Shown piece by piece: positions 22,796 through 33,853 of a stretch of DNA of 64,000 nt. The position numbers and the translations under genes were made by a program. The notes below the pieces were generated by a model. The model did no database searches and had not been told where the DNA came from. It worked only from the letters and a program-made list of their open reading frames with translations. Origin of the DNA: Proales similis (taxonomy: Eukaryota; Rotifera; Eurotatoria; Ploima; Proalidae); assembly GCA_019059635.1 (NCBI GenBank), contig JAGVRJ010000007.1:2046001-2110000 (forward strand). Direction: 5' to 3'. Numbering within the stretch: position 1 is the stretch's first letter; every line of letters starts with the position of its first letter.

Positions 22796-24868
22796 AACAG
22801 ACCGGAGCCATCAACGGCCAAGTCAACCGGTCAAACACAAACTAGACCGGCAGCCAGCAGTCGAGGGCTTTTACTTTAATTTTCCTTTTCGTTCTATTCT
22901 CGATTCTTCTCGACGGCTTCAAGAGCGAGGATCTGCTCGTTGATTAATTTGCGATAGACATCGATGCCTCGCTCGATGATCAATAATCTCAACAAAGACG
23001 CAGCTTCCTAGCCGGCTGTGGTTTATAACGGCGCCGTCGAGGCCATAAGCTTCAAGTCGTTTATTGGAGCGGCGGAGATTAATTGTAAACAACCCAACGC
23101 GACCAAGACGATCCGGCCCAGCCCCACACCAGTCTGGCCTGGTTCGCTTAGAAGCACAAATAAAACTCAAATTACCATGTATCTGTTTGTTTCTCCTCTT
23201 TAACTCATTTGATCGTGATGATGATGATCATCATCATAATAACCAGCGCGTGGCTCAATCAAAAGAGGCGTAGCGCCCTCGCTGCCACCGGACGCTTCTC
23301 CTTTTTCATCATCTCCTTCGCAACGGCCACCACCGCTTCTTCTTCTCAATTTTTCTGCCTCTGTTCTCTTTTTCCTGCTAATTTGCTTGCTCTGCTCGTA
23401 TTGCTCTGGTCGGGCCTGTTTGGCTCGGACTAGTAGCCGCTTGTCTAAATCGATTTTAAGCGTTTGCTCTTCAATAGGCGCTCAATCGTTTAATTATTGA
23501 TTGGCAAACGCGAGCAAATTACATGTTGATTGGCGTCCACTTGGAATTTTCATTACGCCTCTCTTCTTTTGCCTTTTTCCTTTAGGCGGCGCTCTCGACC
23601 GCCACTCGGCACAACAGCCGGCCGAGCAACTCAGGCAACCTCCTCTCCTGCCTGCCTGCTGAGTAGTGTCTGAGAGGCGACTATTTCGCCGCTTATCTTA
23701 TCAACACGAGTGTCTTATTGTCCATCCTATTCAACGCAATTGGCTCATTCTTTAATCGCTTGAGCCACTCGTGGCCGCACAATTCTCCCCCCGCTCTGTT
23801 TCTCTCTCTCTCTTGGCTCTGCTCCGCTTTTCTCGCTTCTGCGTGCATTGACAAAGGTGCCCGCGTTGATTGAGCACCCTCCTTGAACAATGGCAGCGGT
23901 CTTGGAGGAAACGCGTTCGTTAGTCAAGAAATTTCGACTCAACTCTCGGTCTGATTGTTCGGAGATTATTAGTAGTTTTAGGCTTAGAGTTGATTCAATC
24001 ATCAATTTGGCCTCTTCACTCGTCGTGCCAGTCCGTACGCTTGACAAGCAGATCATCGGAGAGCTATGAAGCTCGCTAAATGCATTTCAAATCAATTATT
24101 TATATGAATCGAATGGCTCTAGGGCGAGCATTTCCTCGTCATTCACATCGACTCCACTGCTCGCAATCATCAAAGGCGAATTCTGCCAAACTGACTCTCT
24201 GCTCTCGAAATTTTCGTCTCTCTCTCGTCTGTGTCGTTAGTCCGACTTGTCGAGATTGAGTCTGCTCGATTTCATTTAGTTAGAGACTCGCCACGGACCG
24301 GGTCTCTCTCTGTGTTTCTCTAGTTGGCGGTGCGTGCGCTCGAGTCCGTTTTGCGCGAAGAGCGCTTGCAGATGGTTAATGACATGGCGGCTTGCCGCTT
24401 GGGCTTGCCATCGGCATGCAAATGCGCTGACGCACTCGTTGCGTGGAGAGGCTCATTCATCGTCGCGGCCAGTTCCGTTCTGACGTGCTGCGCAAAAGAT
24501 ACGTTGTTTTAGGCGCTTACTCAATCGACTGCACTCATTCACTCAGCCGTTTGTTTGCTCAATCTTGGCTGATTGCTCTCTGAATGGGTTGAATGACTCA
24601 AGCTGCTTGATGCCTGCTGCCCGCTCGAGCATCCCGTTCGCCTCATTGCCGCCTCGTTTAGACAGAATTTGGCCCCTGGCTCGACTTAAACGCACTACTA
24701 GGCTACAAGCAGCGGCGATTGACAGCCCCGCAGCAAATATTTGCGCAGCCCTTCAGGCTCGAATGACCACTCGCATGATTATTGGCCGTCTTCCTTCCGC
24801 TTCCATTATCAGGCTCTCTTCTAATTAGATAACAAACAAACAATTCTGTCATGCCGAGTCTAGTCTAT

Positions 24869-24891
24869 GTGTGTGTGTGTGTGTGTGTGTC
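24869..24891. repeat. (GT)n microsatellite
   Basis: About 23 bases of pure GT repeat in the inter-innexin spacer. Confidence 0.85.
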
Positions 24892-25711
24892 AGTTTGATT
24901 TTGATACTTGAAGGCACTATTTGATGGCGCGATTCCGTGCGTAGAGAGCCACGGCGACGGGATGCTGTCGGTGTCCCCACTTGCCGCGCCAAATCACCAT
25001 TCTCTCTTTGACGATGCCTCTTCCTCTGGCTGCTGCTTAGCGCTATTCAACGCGAGTGGACTGCGCTCGCAGGGCACTGACGGCTGGAAGGAAGTGGCAA
25101 GCGCTCAAAGCGTCTAATGGCATCGCATTTACTACCTCGCTTATTAATAAAGCAGAAATTGTCGCCGTCCGCTCGGCCAACTCTTTCCCGTCTTATTGCT
25201 TCTTTCTTTGCTTTTATTTATTTGTTGCAAGGCGTGTGTGTGTTTCGTGCCACTTAATTTGAAAAATTCCTAATCGCGTTCATCAAATCTAATTAGGAAG
25301 ACGACGACCAACGATGCCGAGTTGGCCACACAAGAATCTGTTCCTTCTCCTCCTCCTCCTCCTCGGTGTGTTTCTCTCTCCCTCTCTCTCTCTCCCTCTC
25401 ATTTGCTTTGTGCTCTTTGTGTGTGTGTGTGTTGTATTTCTTATTTTAATATTTGAACCAATTCAAAATCGATAATTAAACTCAAGAAGAATAATACAAC
25501 TTTACAATACGAGTGGACGAGTGGCCGCAGCAGCAGCAGCAGCAGGTATTGATGATTGCTTGATCCAGCATTTGCAGCAAATCAAACAATTGCTCTAGAC
25601 GCAATTAAAATCTCACTGCAACTCGCTGCGAAAAAGTGCGGCCTGTTTGCCTTAATTCAGCAAATCAAATCGATTTGCTCCTAAATACTCGATTCAATCT
25701 GCGCTGCTGAG

Positions 25712-26146
25712 GTGAGTGCTTCGTCTGAAATGCGTCGGTTTGCACCAGTTTGGCTTCTGAATTCGTATCGCGCCGCATTTTTCTCTCTCTTTCCTCTCTC
25801 ACTCTGTCTGTCTGTCTGTCTCTCTTTCGTCTCGTTTTTCCTACTTCCATTTATTTCTCTTGTTTGCCGCTTCCTTGTGGCCCATGCAAGCAATTGTGAG
25901 CGTTCGATTTCTATTAACAGCTCGATAGCTGAGCTGCCTGCGCGTCTTCTGAGCAATAATTTACGACTTGGCATTAAATTCTTGAGCCAGGTGCCTTGCA
26001 GTTATTTGTTGTAAACTAGAGCGATAGAGGCGCCTGCTTAATTTGTCATCGTTTTGATTTGGCCAGCATTGAAATAGAGACATCACGAAATCGAGTGGAA
26101 TTAGGCCTCATGATGATCTAATTAAATTTGCATTCTTGTATTTTAG
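25712..26146 (+). other. Candidate 5' UTR intron of the second innexin
   Basis: A strong donor (CTGAG|gtgagt at 25711/25712) and a strong acceptor (attttag|AAC at 26146/26147) flank this stretch. The sequence from 26147 to the ATG at 26352 has stops in the innexin frame, including a TAA eight codons before the ATG, so the joined product would be untranslated leader. This is inference from splice motifs only. Confidence 0.4.
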
Positions 26147-26351
26147 AACACGACAAGCAGACGAACACGACGACTAGAGACCGTCAAGTAGATTATGTAA
26201 CAAGAGTAGGGCGCAGAGAGGAAGCGGTTAATTACGAGAATCAGAGCAAGCAGCAGAGAGGAATAGCGTCCAACAGTGGTGGTGGTAAAGTCGTTTGACA
26301 GTAAATTGAAGCGAGGCAAGGCAGGAGTAAAGAAGACCGCAGACAGGCAGC

Positions 26352-27926
26352 ATGGACTTGCTTCGGCCGCTTCACGAGCGGCGAGCGAATCGAATCAGAT
26401 ACTACCAGTGGGTGCCGTTCTTGCTCTTGTTCCAGGCAATATTGTGCTACATACCGCGCATAATCTGGCGCACGTTCAACGTCCGCAGCGGCCTCGACAT
26501 CATCAATCTGGTCGACGCCGCACTCAAATACGAAAACGTGGACAAATTCAACGAGCGCGAAAAGATCATGGCCTACGTGATTCGCAACGTCGAACGCTAC
26601 GTGGGCGCCCGTCGAAGTCGCTACGAGCGTCTGTTTGGCAAGCAGCACTGCCACTCAGCAGCAGCATCAGCGGCCGCGCACAAAATCGGCCGGGTAGAGC
26701 GACGCCGCAGCAGCAGCAGCAGATGCATGAGCAACATGTGCTCGTGTCTGAAGATGCTCTACTGGCGCCTGCGCATCTCCTGCAGCATGGTCTGCTTCTG
26801 GACGGGCAAACGACTGGGCAACTATCTGGTCGTGCTGTACATGTTCGTCAAGACCTTGTGGCTGACAAACGCCGTCAGCCAGCTGTTCTTGCTGAACCGC
26901 TTCATCGGCAACGACTATCACCTGTTCGGCATCGAAATAATACAAATGCTGCTCAACGGCCAGGAGTGGAACGAGCTGAGGCACTTTCCGCGCGTCACCT
27001 ACTGCGACTTTAAGATCAGAGAGGTGGGCAACTCGCACGACTGGACCGTGCAATGTGTCCTCCGCATAAATCTCTTCAACGAAGTCATTTACATATTCAT
27101 GTGGTTCTGGCTGTGCATGCTGGCGGTCGCCTCTGTGTTTGACTACGCCACGTGGACGATGCGCATCCTGGTGCCGGGCAACAAGCTCGGCTTCATCAAG
27201 CGCCACATCGACGTTTACAACTATGAACTGAAGCCGCGCGGCAAGCACAATCACCAGTCATCGTCTCGGCTCGAGCCGTTGTACCACAATCCGACGGCTG
27301 CAGTGGCCACGTCCAAAAGCGAGCTGGTCGACGTCGAGGCCGAGAAGCGCATGATGCGCGAGTTTACTTTCAACTATCTGAAAGACGACGGCGTGTTCGC
27401 CATGCGCATATTGGCCTCTAGCTCAAGCGATTTGATCGTCACTGAGATAATCAGCGAGCTGTGGCGCAATTTCAAATTGAATTACGCCGACGAGCAGATC
27501 ACGTTCATGTCAAGCTCTTCATCGAACGCGTCTACTCCGTCGAACGGTTCGCACCTGTCACCAGCCTCATCCGGCTCGGTGGGCTTTAAAGCCGGCGTGA
27601 ATGTCACCAACAACAATAACCAATCGCTTCCTGGCACGTTGAAGCGCTCGCCGACCGCCGACAAGTCGTCGATGCCAAATTGGCCTGCGACCGCTGGCAT
27701 CTACAGCAACGCGCGTCTGCCAAATTCACGAACAGACTCGCCCGTTCCGGCAAATGCGTCGTCGCTACAGCCTTCCGCGCCAGAGGAAAAGCGCAAGCCC
27801 TCCGTGGATGCCGGCAGTCAATTCCTCTCTAGTCGACCTTTTCACAACGAGCCACAGTTGTTTCTGTCTCAATCGCATCAGACGTCGCACAATGCAAATC
27901 CGAATGCCAAGGACACTCATGTCTAA
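26352..27926 (+). CDS. Innexin lacking TM1 and the first extracellular loop
   Basis: A single-exon frame of 524 residues, clearly innexin from its second helix onward. It starts with 16 residues, then RIRYYQWVPFLLLFQAIL (the TM2 signature), then TM3 (YLVVLYMFVKTLWL). The second extracellular loop has its Cys pair (FPRVTYCDF and WTVQCVLRINLFNEVIYIF), leading into TM4. A Ser/Thr/Asn-rich cytoplasmic tail of about 230 residues follows. The normal N-terminus, TM1 and two-cysteine first loop are absent. An in-frame TAA eight codons upstream of the ATG, and the absence of a matching exon in the spacer, suggest a truly shortened protein. A missed upstream exon spliced to an acceptor inside the first codons remains possible. 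Its neighbour at 20733 is a full-length paralogue. AATAAA lies at 28099. Confidence 0.85.
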   Translation: MDLLRPLHERRANRIRYYQWVPFLLLFQAILCYIPRIIWRTFNVRSGLDIINLVDAALKYENVDKFNEREKIMAYVIRNVERYVGARRSRYERLFGKQHCHSAAASAAAHKIGRVERRRSSSSRCMSNMCSCLKMLYWRLRISCSMVCFWTGKRLGNYLVVLYMFVKTLWLTNAVSQLFLLNRFIGNDYHLFGIEIIQMLLNGQEWNELRHFPRVTYCDFKIREVGNSHDWTVQCVLRINLFNEVIYIFMWFWLCMLAVASVFDYATWTMRILVPGNKLGFIKRHIDVYNYELKPRGKHNHQSSSRLEPLYHNPTAAVATSKSELVDVEAEKRMMREFTFNYLKDDGVFAMRILASSSSDLIVTEIISELWRNFKLNYADEQITFMSSSSSNASTPSNGSHLSPASSGSVGFKAGVNVTNNNNQSLPGTLKRSPTADKSSMPNWPATAGIYSNARLPNSRTDSPVPANASSLQPSAPEEKRKPSVDAGSQFLSSRPFHNEPQLFLSQSHQTSHNANPNAKDTHV

Positions 27927-28920
27927 TGCAAATCCTCTGCTCCCATTTTTCTCTGCGTTTCAATCAACTTGGCAAATAGAAATAGAAAGAGCCATCGATT
28001 AAATGGCTTTCGCTCTCGTCAACAGCATCAACACAAGCCTCGCCGGCAATTATTTCCTCTTCACTTTCTCCCCATCTTCTTTTCTTTCTCTTTTGTTTAA
28101 TAAATAAATGTTTATGAGATGTCTCCATTTGACACTGGTTCCACGGCCTGATCGACTGACGCCATGCTATTAACAGCTCCTTCAGGCCTCTCCCCCCCCC
28201 CCTCTCTCTCTCTATCTTTCTCTCAGTCTCTCTCAGTCTTCGCCTCCTGTGACGAATCGCATTTCGCAGTGGAAAAGACACACTGCCGAATGATTGTGAT
28301 ATTTGAATCATCATCAAAACGCCAGATGATTGCATAAACGCATGGCTGAATGAGCCAGCGCATGATTCGGAGGCGAATGTTTCCGAATTCCCGAGGCGGA
28401 AGCAGAAAGGCAGAAGAGGCGTTTTCGGGCTCAAATCTTGATAAATCTTGTCAATGCTGGTTGTCATCTTTGCCTTGATAGCCAGCACTCTATTAATAAT
28501 CTCTTGAACAGCAGATGAACGTCCTCGTCTTCTCTCTCTCTCTCTGTCTTGCTGTACACTGACTGAAAAATGAATTTCCGCCAGGTTGCACCTTTTTTAT
28601 TTGAATGCAAGATCATGAATGCATCGACTTGTGTGCGCTTGTTGATTCATGTGCGTTCAAAAATTTCATCGAGCTAATGAACTCGCTCGCTTTTCCTGTC
28701 TAGCAGCACATTTCACACCAGCTTGTGAGTCTGCTGCTGCTGCTGATTTTTATAGTTCCTCTCTGCCTGCCCGCGCCTTCTTTCTATTTATAATTATTAT
28801 TTTATTGGCATTAAATTGCGATTCATTACATAGAGCGCAGCAGCACCAATAGTGCAACATCCCTAAAAGCGAGCGATCAACAATAAAAAGAGAGAATAGA
28901 CGCATAGAATATATACAAAG
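27927..28920. other. Spacer between innexin and orphan GPCR
   Basis: Holds the innexin 3' UTR (AATAAA at 28099), a C-run followed by CT repeats at about 28188-28235, and AT-rich sequence ahead of the GPCR start. Nothing coding is seen. Confidence 0.5.
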
Positions 28921-30207
28921 ATGGAGAACGGCGGCAGCGTGTCTATTGACGCACTGCTGAGCCTAAACAGTCCAGATAAGCTCGAACTGTTGGAGCGGAC
29001 AATCGACAGCAGAAATCGAATTTTGGCCACCGTGCACAAATGTCTGATCGCGACCAGCTGCTTGGTCATATTCATGAGCAGCGTGTTCAACACTCTGAGC
29101 TTCGTGACGTTCTACAGAATGAAAAAGCGCAGCTCGCAGAACGTCTATCTCAGCGCACTGAGTCTGGCCGAGCTCATCAACACCTATGTGAACGTGGCGC
29201 TGCCACTGGTCATTCAGCTCGAGTACTTTGACAAGGCGTTCGTAAACTTGCAGCGGCTGCAGCTCGCCTTTTGGACCCTGTACGGCTACTTGGTGGAGGT
29301 GGCGCTCCTCCTGCACGTCTGGATCATGGTCTTGCTCGCCCTGGAGCGTTCGATAAGCATCGCTTTTCCGCTCGCCACAAACGTTCTCAAGCAGCAGCCG
29401 AGAAAATCGCTGGCCGTTCTGGTCTCAATAATCCTTGTCTGGAGTTTGTTCAAGCTGCACTCGGCCGGCCTCGAGACCTATTCGTCGTTCAGGAGCATGG
29501 GCAATCAGCAGTTTTATCGCAACATCACAATGCCAATGCTGGTCAACATCAGCACCATGATGTGGTGCATTGTGCCCGAGCTGCTCACACTCCTGCTCAA
29601 TCTGCTCATCATCCGTCAGGTGAACCTGAGCGCCCAGCTGCGCGGCAAGTTCTACTCGGACAGTCACAACAAACGCGTGACCCAGGCGACTCGGGTGGCC
29701 GTCTCGCTCTCTGTCGCGTTCGTCTGCCTGGTCAGTCCGCTGGGCATTTCGATCATAGCCGACATGCTGCTCAACTACGGCAAAAGTGATCCCAATCACT
29801 TGAATCTGTTCGCCGTCGTCCGAATCATGGACGTGATGATTACGCGCAAGCTGTGCCTTATGTTCTACGAGCTGCAGCTTGTCATCAACTTTCCGGTCTA
29901 TTTGTTCACAATTCGCAATTTCAAGTAAGAGCGTAAACTTGCACCGCACGCCACCTGTTCATTGGTTTCATTTCGCTTCGACAGAGAGTCACTGCTTCAC
30001 TTGCTGCCGTCAGTGAGTCTGCTCAACCGAAAGGATTCGACCAAAATCGGCCAGAGCAACAAGAGGAGAGAGCTGCCGCATCGGCCTGTGCCTCTGGTCT
30101 TGGTCGATCGCTCTGAGCATCGTCGGCTTCTAGCCGATCGACTTGTGCTCAACGCCCGCCTACACAACGCGGCAAGTCTGCACAACAGCCAAGGAGAGCT
30201 GTTGTAG
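28921..30207 (+). CDS. Orphan class A GPCR, divergent
   Basis: Predicted 408-residue seven-helix receptor. Exons are 28921-29924 and 29985-30207, joined in frame by a 60-base GT-AG intron. TM2 has NVYLSALSLAELINTYVNVA, a rhodopsin-class LAxAxL-type motif with Glu in place of the usual Asp. The end of TM3 has LALERSISIAFP, so the DRY motif reads ERS (Glu142-Arg143-Ser144). TM7 ends NFPVYLFTIRNFK, so the NPxxY motif is rearranged to NFPVY. The conserved TM3 and ECL2 cysteines are not visible, and TM6 lacks CWxP. The overall look is of an invertebrate peptide-receptor-like or orphan family; I cannot name the ligand. AATAAA lies at 30591. Confidence 0.8.
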
Positions 30208-31029
30208 ACGATCTATTGACGACCGACTGGCTGACTCATCGCCGTTGCCATTCAATTTAATCAATTCGATCCAATCATCCATTTGTCGCTTATTCTCTTG
30301 ATTGCTCGACTGACTGCTCATTCACTCATTCGGTCTCTTGTCTACTCTCTAATTCAGTTGGCCTCCATTTTAAGCGACTAATTTGATCAGTCAATAATTA
30401 AGCATCGTTCGTTCTTCCGAAGAGCTTCGCAACGTCGTCTGCTCGTTCAAAGAACATCATCTCTGCTCCGTCATGAGAGCGTCTCATTGCTATTGATTCC
30501 CGTTCGGCACTGCAGCACGTCTGCTCAGTGCGGAGCGAAAATTGCGCGGCGTTAACAAATTTAATTAGTAACTAATGCCTGGTTGAAATTAATAAAAGAA
30601 CAAATAAAATGCAAATCAAGTACGCGTCGAGTTGAATTTGTTTGGCAAAATGCTGAATTTAAAAAAAAAAACAAAAAAAACAAAAGCAACCCAAACAGAC
30701 AGGTGGGCCGTCTCAAGGCCGTTCTCTGGCAGAATTCGGCGATCGTCCTCTGCTGATGCCTAATGCAGACCTAAACAGGCGTCCCTTATCGAGTCGTCTC
30801 TTGCCGCCGCCACCGCCGTTTTTTAAGCGACTCGCACCAATCTATTTCAAACGGATTTAATGGCACGGATTTTCATTTTCATGGCCATGTGCCGCACGTA
30901 AAGCAACAACTCGCTTTCAATCTGACGCCTTGTGTTCTCGATGCATTGTTTTTCATTTAGTTCGTTTGTCCCTGCATTTCTGTTTGCTAATTTACTTTTG
31001 GCTCTGGCTCCCTCTCCTCTTGTTCTCTT

Positions 31030-31073
<44 letters not shown>

Positions 31074-32143
31074 GCAGTGCAGTTGCTTTTGTGGAGTTGT
31101 TGGCGCTCGCTCGATGGCGGCATGCTGCTGCGCGTCTGAGTTTCAGTTCGCGACCCATGAGGCGTCATCATCGTCATCAAAAGCAGCGGAATCATCATCG
31201 TCATCATTGTAGGCAAAGTATTAAAAAATGGTCGAGTCGAGAAAAATCGCTGCAATTAAGTGCCGCTCTTCTGACTCTTTGTCAGTGCCAGTCTTATCAG
31301 GCAACGTTGGTATCACTGCAAGAGCAAATCAATGGCAGTCATAAATTATCCGCGGCCGACTTCATCTGCGGCCAGAGATTGTTGCAAAGATGACGAATTA
31401 TACGAATTCGTCACGTTCACCTTTGCCAGTGTCCTTAAACCAGCAAAACAACGGAAGTTGACATCTAATCATTCACTGACATAATAGACAAATTCCATCG
31501 ATTTTTCCCGCTCCCAAAACGAGAGTTTATTTGCCGCGCAAACTAACGGCGTCCGCGCGCGCTCATTTTCTTTCTCTCTCTCTCTTCTTGTTCTTCTCCT
31601 CACTCGATTGACTAGCGCGCGTGTGTGTGTGTGTGGGGCAATGTCGATTATCAAGATGATGACTCGGTGGCTAAACAGGGCGGTTGCTATTGTGGCTGCG
31701 TGTTTGCCTGCAGCCTTGGGGTTAATTCGTTTACAAACAGCGCTTGCATTCGCCTTGTATAATGTGTTCAAGGCGGAGTCCAATGTCCGGACACGGGTCC
31801 TATCTATATTTGCCAAGCATCGACTCGCTATCCGCCTTTGCCCGGCTTAATAGTCGCCTTATTTAAAGCTTGACTACCTCGCACGCAACTTGCCCTACTG
31901 GCGGCTTTCACAAGCCCTCAGAGCGAAATTGGAACGAGTACACGTCATCAGGCACTTGCATCTGTGTGTGAGTGTGTCTGTGAGCAAGCGAGTGTGAGGG
32001 CTCTATTTTCCTGATTGTCGCATCTGATCGAACATATGCGCAGCCTCTGGTTAGTTTAGATCGCGATCCAGCGCACCGAGCAACGGCAGCAGATGAAGAG
32101 CGAGATCTAGATCGAGCAAGCAGCAGCGTGATCATCCGGCGTG
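30208..32143. other. 1.9 kb spacer
   Basis: Contains poly(A) signals at 30591 and nearby for the GPCR, a poly-A tract at about 30660-30685, a long CT tract and a GT run near 31620. No coding feature is supported. Confidence 0.5.
31034..31069. repeat. (CT)n microsatellite
   Basis: About 36 bases of pure CT repeat. Confidence 0.9.
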
Positions 32144-33577
32144 ATGATAGGCAACAATCGAAATGGAATCAGACTTTGGGAAGTGTGGACGTCGCGGCTG
32201 CTCAGACGCAAGCTGACCTACCGGCTCCTGGTCGGCCTGCTCAGCCTCAACATTCTGGTCAGTCTGGCCATTCTGCATCAGCAGTCTACGCTCAAGGTGT
32301 TTTTCTACGTCTACTACTCGGACGTGAAGCAATATTACGACAACAAGCAGCTCGTGCACACTCTCGGTCAGTTTGGCGCCAGACTGAAGCATTCGCCTGC
32401 CCGCGAGCACCACGATCTCGGGCATCCGCGGCAGCAGTTCATGTTCGACGGCACGGTCGATTACGTGCTCAACAGCGAGTCGGTGGCCGAACTCTTGCAT
32501 TCGAACAATGTGCAGCGTCGTCAGTTCTATTTGCCGCGTTTGATAATAAACAACAGCCAACTGTGCAGCAACTCGACCGAGCAAGCGGGCGGCCATGGGC
32601 GGTCGCCGCCAGTTTTCCTTCTCTCGCTAATTCACTCGCATTACAACAACTTCATGCGACGACAGAGCATGCGCGACAGCTGGCTCTCGGTGCGACACGA
32701 GCCGGTGCGCATAAACGGCCAGACGATGAGCGTCAGGCATCTGTTTGTGATTGGCAACGATTTCAATCCGGCCACCTACAACATGATCAAACAAGAGGCG
32801 GACACGTACAACGACATAATCATGATCGAAACGTTCGAAAGCTACCAAAACCTGCTGTACAAGCACATGGCGCTGGTGGACTGGGTGCTGGACAATTGCG
32901 AGCGCGTGCGACTAGTCATGAAGCTGGACGACGACGTGTTTGTCAACATTCGCTCGCTGCTGCGTCATCTGACCGAGAAGGCGCTGCCCAGCTCGAGTCC
33001 CTTTCTCTACTGCAACGCAATCGACTCGGCCTGGCCTGCCCGGCAGCCCACCTCCAAATGGTTTGTAAATCAGAGCGCCTATCCGTTCGAGCACTACCCG
33101 CGCTATTGCGAGGGCTTTGCCTACATCACGAACGTGGCCACTCTCCGGCTCATGAGGCGTCAACTCACACTGGTGCCCCGCTTCTGGATCGACGACGTCT
33201 ACATGACCGGCCTTTTGCTGAACGCGTCCGGCGATGCGATTGCCTGGCACAGTTTCAAAGAGTCGCAACTCACGTGGACGTTCTACGACTTTTGGGACGT
33301 CAAGAACAAACTGGGCAGCCTCTACGCGCTTTTCATGAAACTGACGGGCACCAGTGTGGCCGACTCCTATCGCTCCAACCACTTTGTGATTCTGCATTTG
33401 CAACGCGAGAATGAGCACGTGGACTACAGTGGCCTGCGCCGCTCCAAATGCCTCAATCGAACGCATTTAGGCCAAAGCAGGGCAGCTCGACTGACCATGT
33501 CCGACTGTCTGCGAGACAATGGCGACTTTCTTGGCGCCAATTTCTACGAGTTTTGTGCCAAATTATGGTCAAACTGA
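32144..33577 (+). CDS. GT31 Golgi glycosyltransferase (beta-1,3-Gal/GlcNAc transferase type)
   Basis: Predicted 477-residue type II membrane enzyme of glycosyltransferase family 31, which adds galactose or N-acetylhexosamine in beta-1,3 linkage from UDP-sugars in the Golgi lumen. A short basic cytosolic tail precedes one TM helix at about residues 26-46 (LLVGLLSLNILVSLAIL), then a stem and the catalytic domain. RRQSMRDSWLS matches the family's R-x-R-x-S-W motif. FESYQNLLYKH and the metal-binding DDD (residues 262-264, KLDDDVFVN) are intact. YPRYCEGFAY and FWIDDVYMTG are the later GT31 blocks. It is a single exon. The first ATG of the frame is at 32144. Acceptor and sugar cannot be read from sequence. 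It lies 1.5 kb upstream of the transporter/pyruvyltransferase fusion on the same strand. AATAAA lies at 33719. Confidence 0.9.
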   Translation: MIGNNRNGIRLWEVWTSRLLRRKLTYRLLVGLLSLNILVSLAILHQQSTLKVFFYVYYSDVKQYYDNKQLVHTLGQFGARLKHSPAREHHDLGHPRQQFMFDGTVDYVLNSESVAELLHSNNVQRRQFYLPRLIINNSQLCSNSTEQAGGHGRSPPVFLLSLIHSHYNNFMRRQSMRDSWLSVRHEPVRINGQTMSVRHLFVIGNDFNPATYNMIKQEADTYNDIIMIETFESYQNLLYKHMALVDWVLDNCERVRLVMKLDDDVFVNIRSLLRHLTEKALPSSSPFLYCNAIDSAWPARQPTSKWFVNQSAYPFEHYPRYCEGFAYITNVATLRLMRRQLTLVPRFWIDDVYMTGLLLNASGDAIAWHSFKESQLTWTFYDFWDVKNKLGSLYALFMKLTGTSVADSYRSNHFVILHLQRENEHVDYSGLRRSKCLNRTHLGQSRAARLTMSDCLRDNGDFLGANFYEFCAKLWSN

Positions 33578-33638
33578 AGCAGCGTCGATCACTGCCATTT
33601 CGTCCCGTAAAATTCCCATCCCATTCTACCTGAGAATC

Positions 33639-33639
<1 letters not shown>

Positions 33640-33680
<41 letters not shown>
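33640..33680. repeat. (GT)n microsatellite
   Basis: About 41 bases of pure GT repeat in the 3' UTR region of the GT31 gene. Confidence 0.9.
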
Positions 33681-33683
<3 letters not shown>

Positions 33684-33833
33684 CCATTTAAATGAGCACT
33701 GCGCTAAACGAGCGAACAAATAAAATGAATAATAAATATTTTGTGGACGCTAAAGAGAACTGGTTCATGGCGGCAATAGCAAGATTGCGATCAAATTTAC
33801 CGTCTTTTTGTAAATACGGGCATTAATCTGAAG

Positions 33834-33853
33834 AGTCGTCTAAAAAGACGACT
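33834..33853. repeat. Perfect 8-bp inverted repeat, 4-base loop
   Basis: AGTCGTCT, AAAA loop, AGACGACT. The stem extends by a G-T and an A-T pair. It lies about 115 bases past the GT31 poly(A) signal. Function is unknown and it may be chance. Confidence 0.6.

Larger units (their letters stand above)
22796..26146. other. 3.35 kb spacer between the two innexins
   Basis: AATAAA at 23159 ends the first innexin. I searched by eye for an exon encoding an innexin TM1 and first extracellular loop and found none. The region holds GT, CT and CAG repeats. Its right end appears to hold the 5' UTR donor of the second innexin. Confidence 0.5.

Noticed and set aside
23210-23240. 20-base palindrome of ATG/CAT triplets
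   Set aside because: Simple GAT/ATC triplet runs occur at several places in the window, so this is low-complexity sequence rather than a binding site.
32128-33414. 428-codon frame overlapping the GT31 gene
   Set aside because: It is a +1 frame shadow of the GT31 exon with biased Arg/Ala/Gln composition and no domain.
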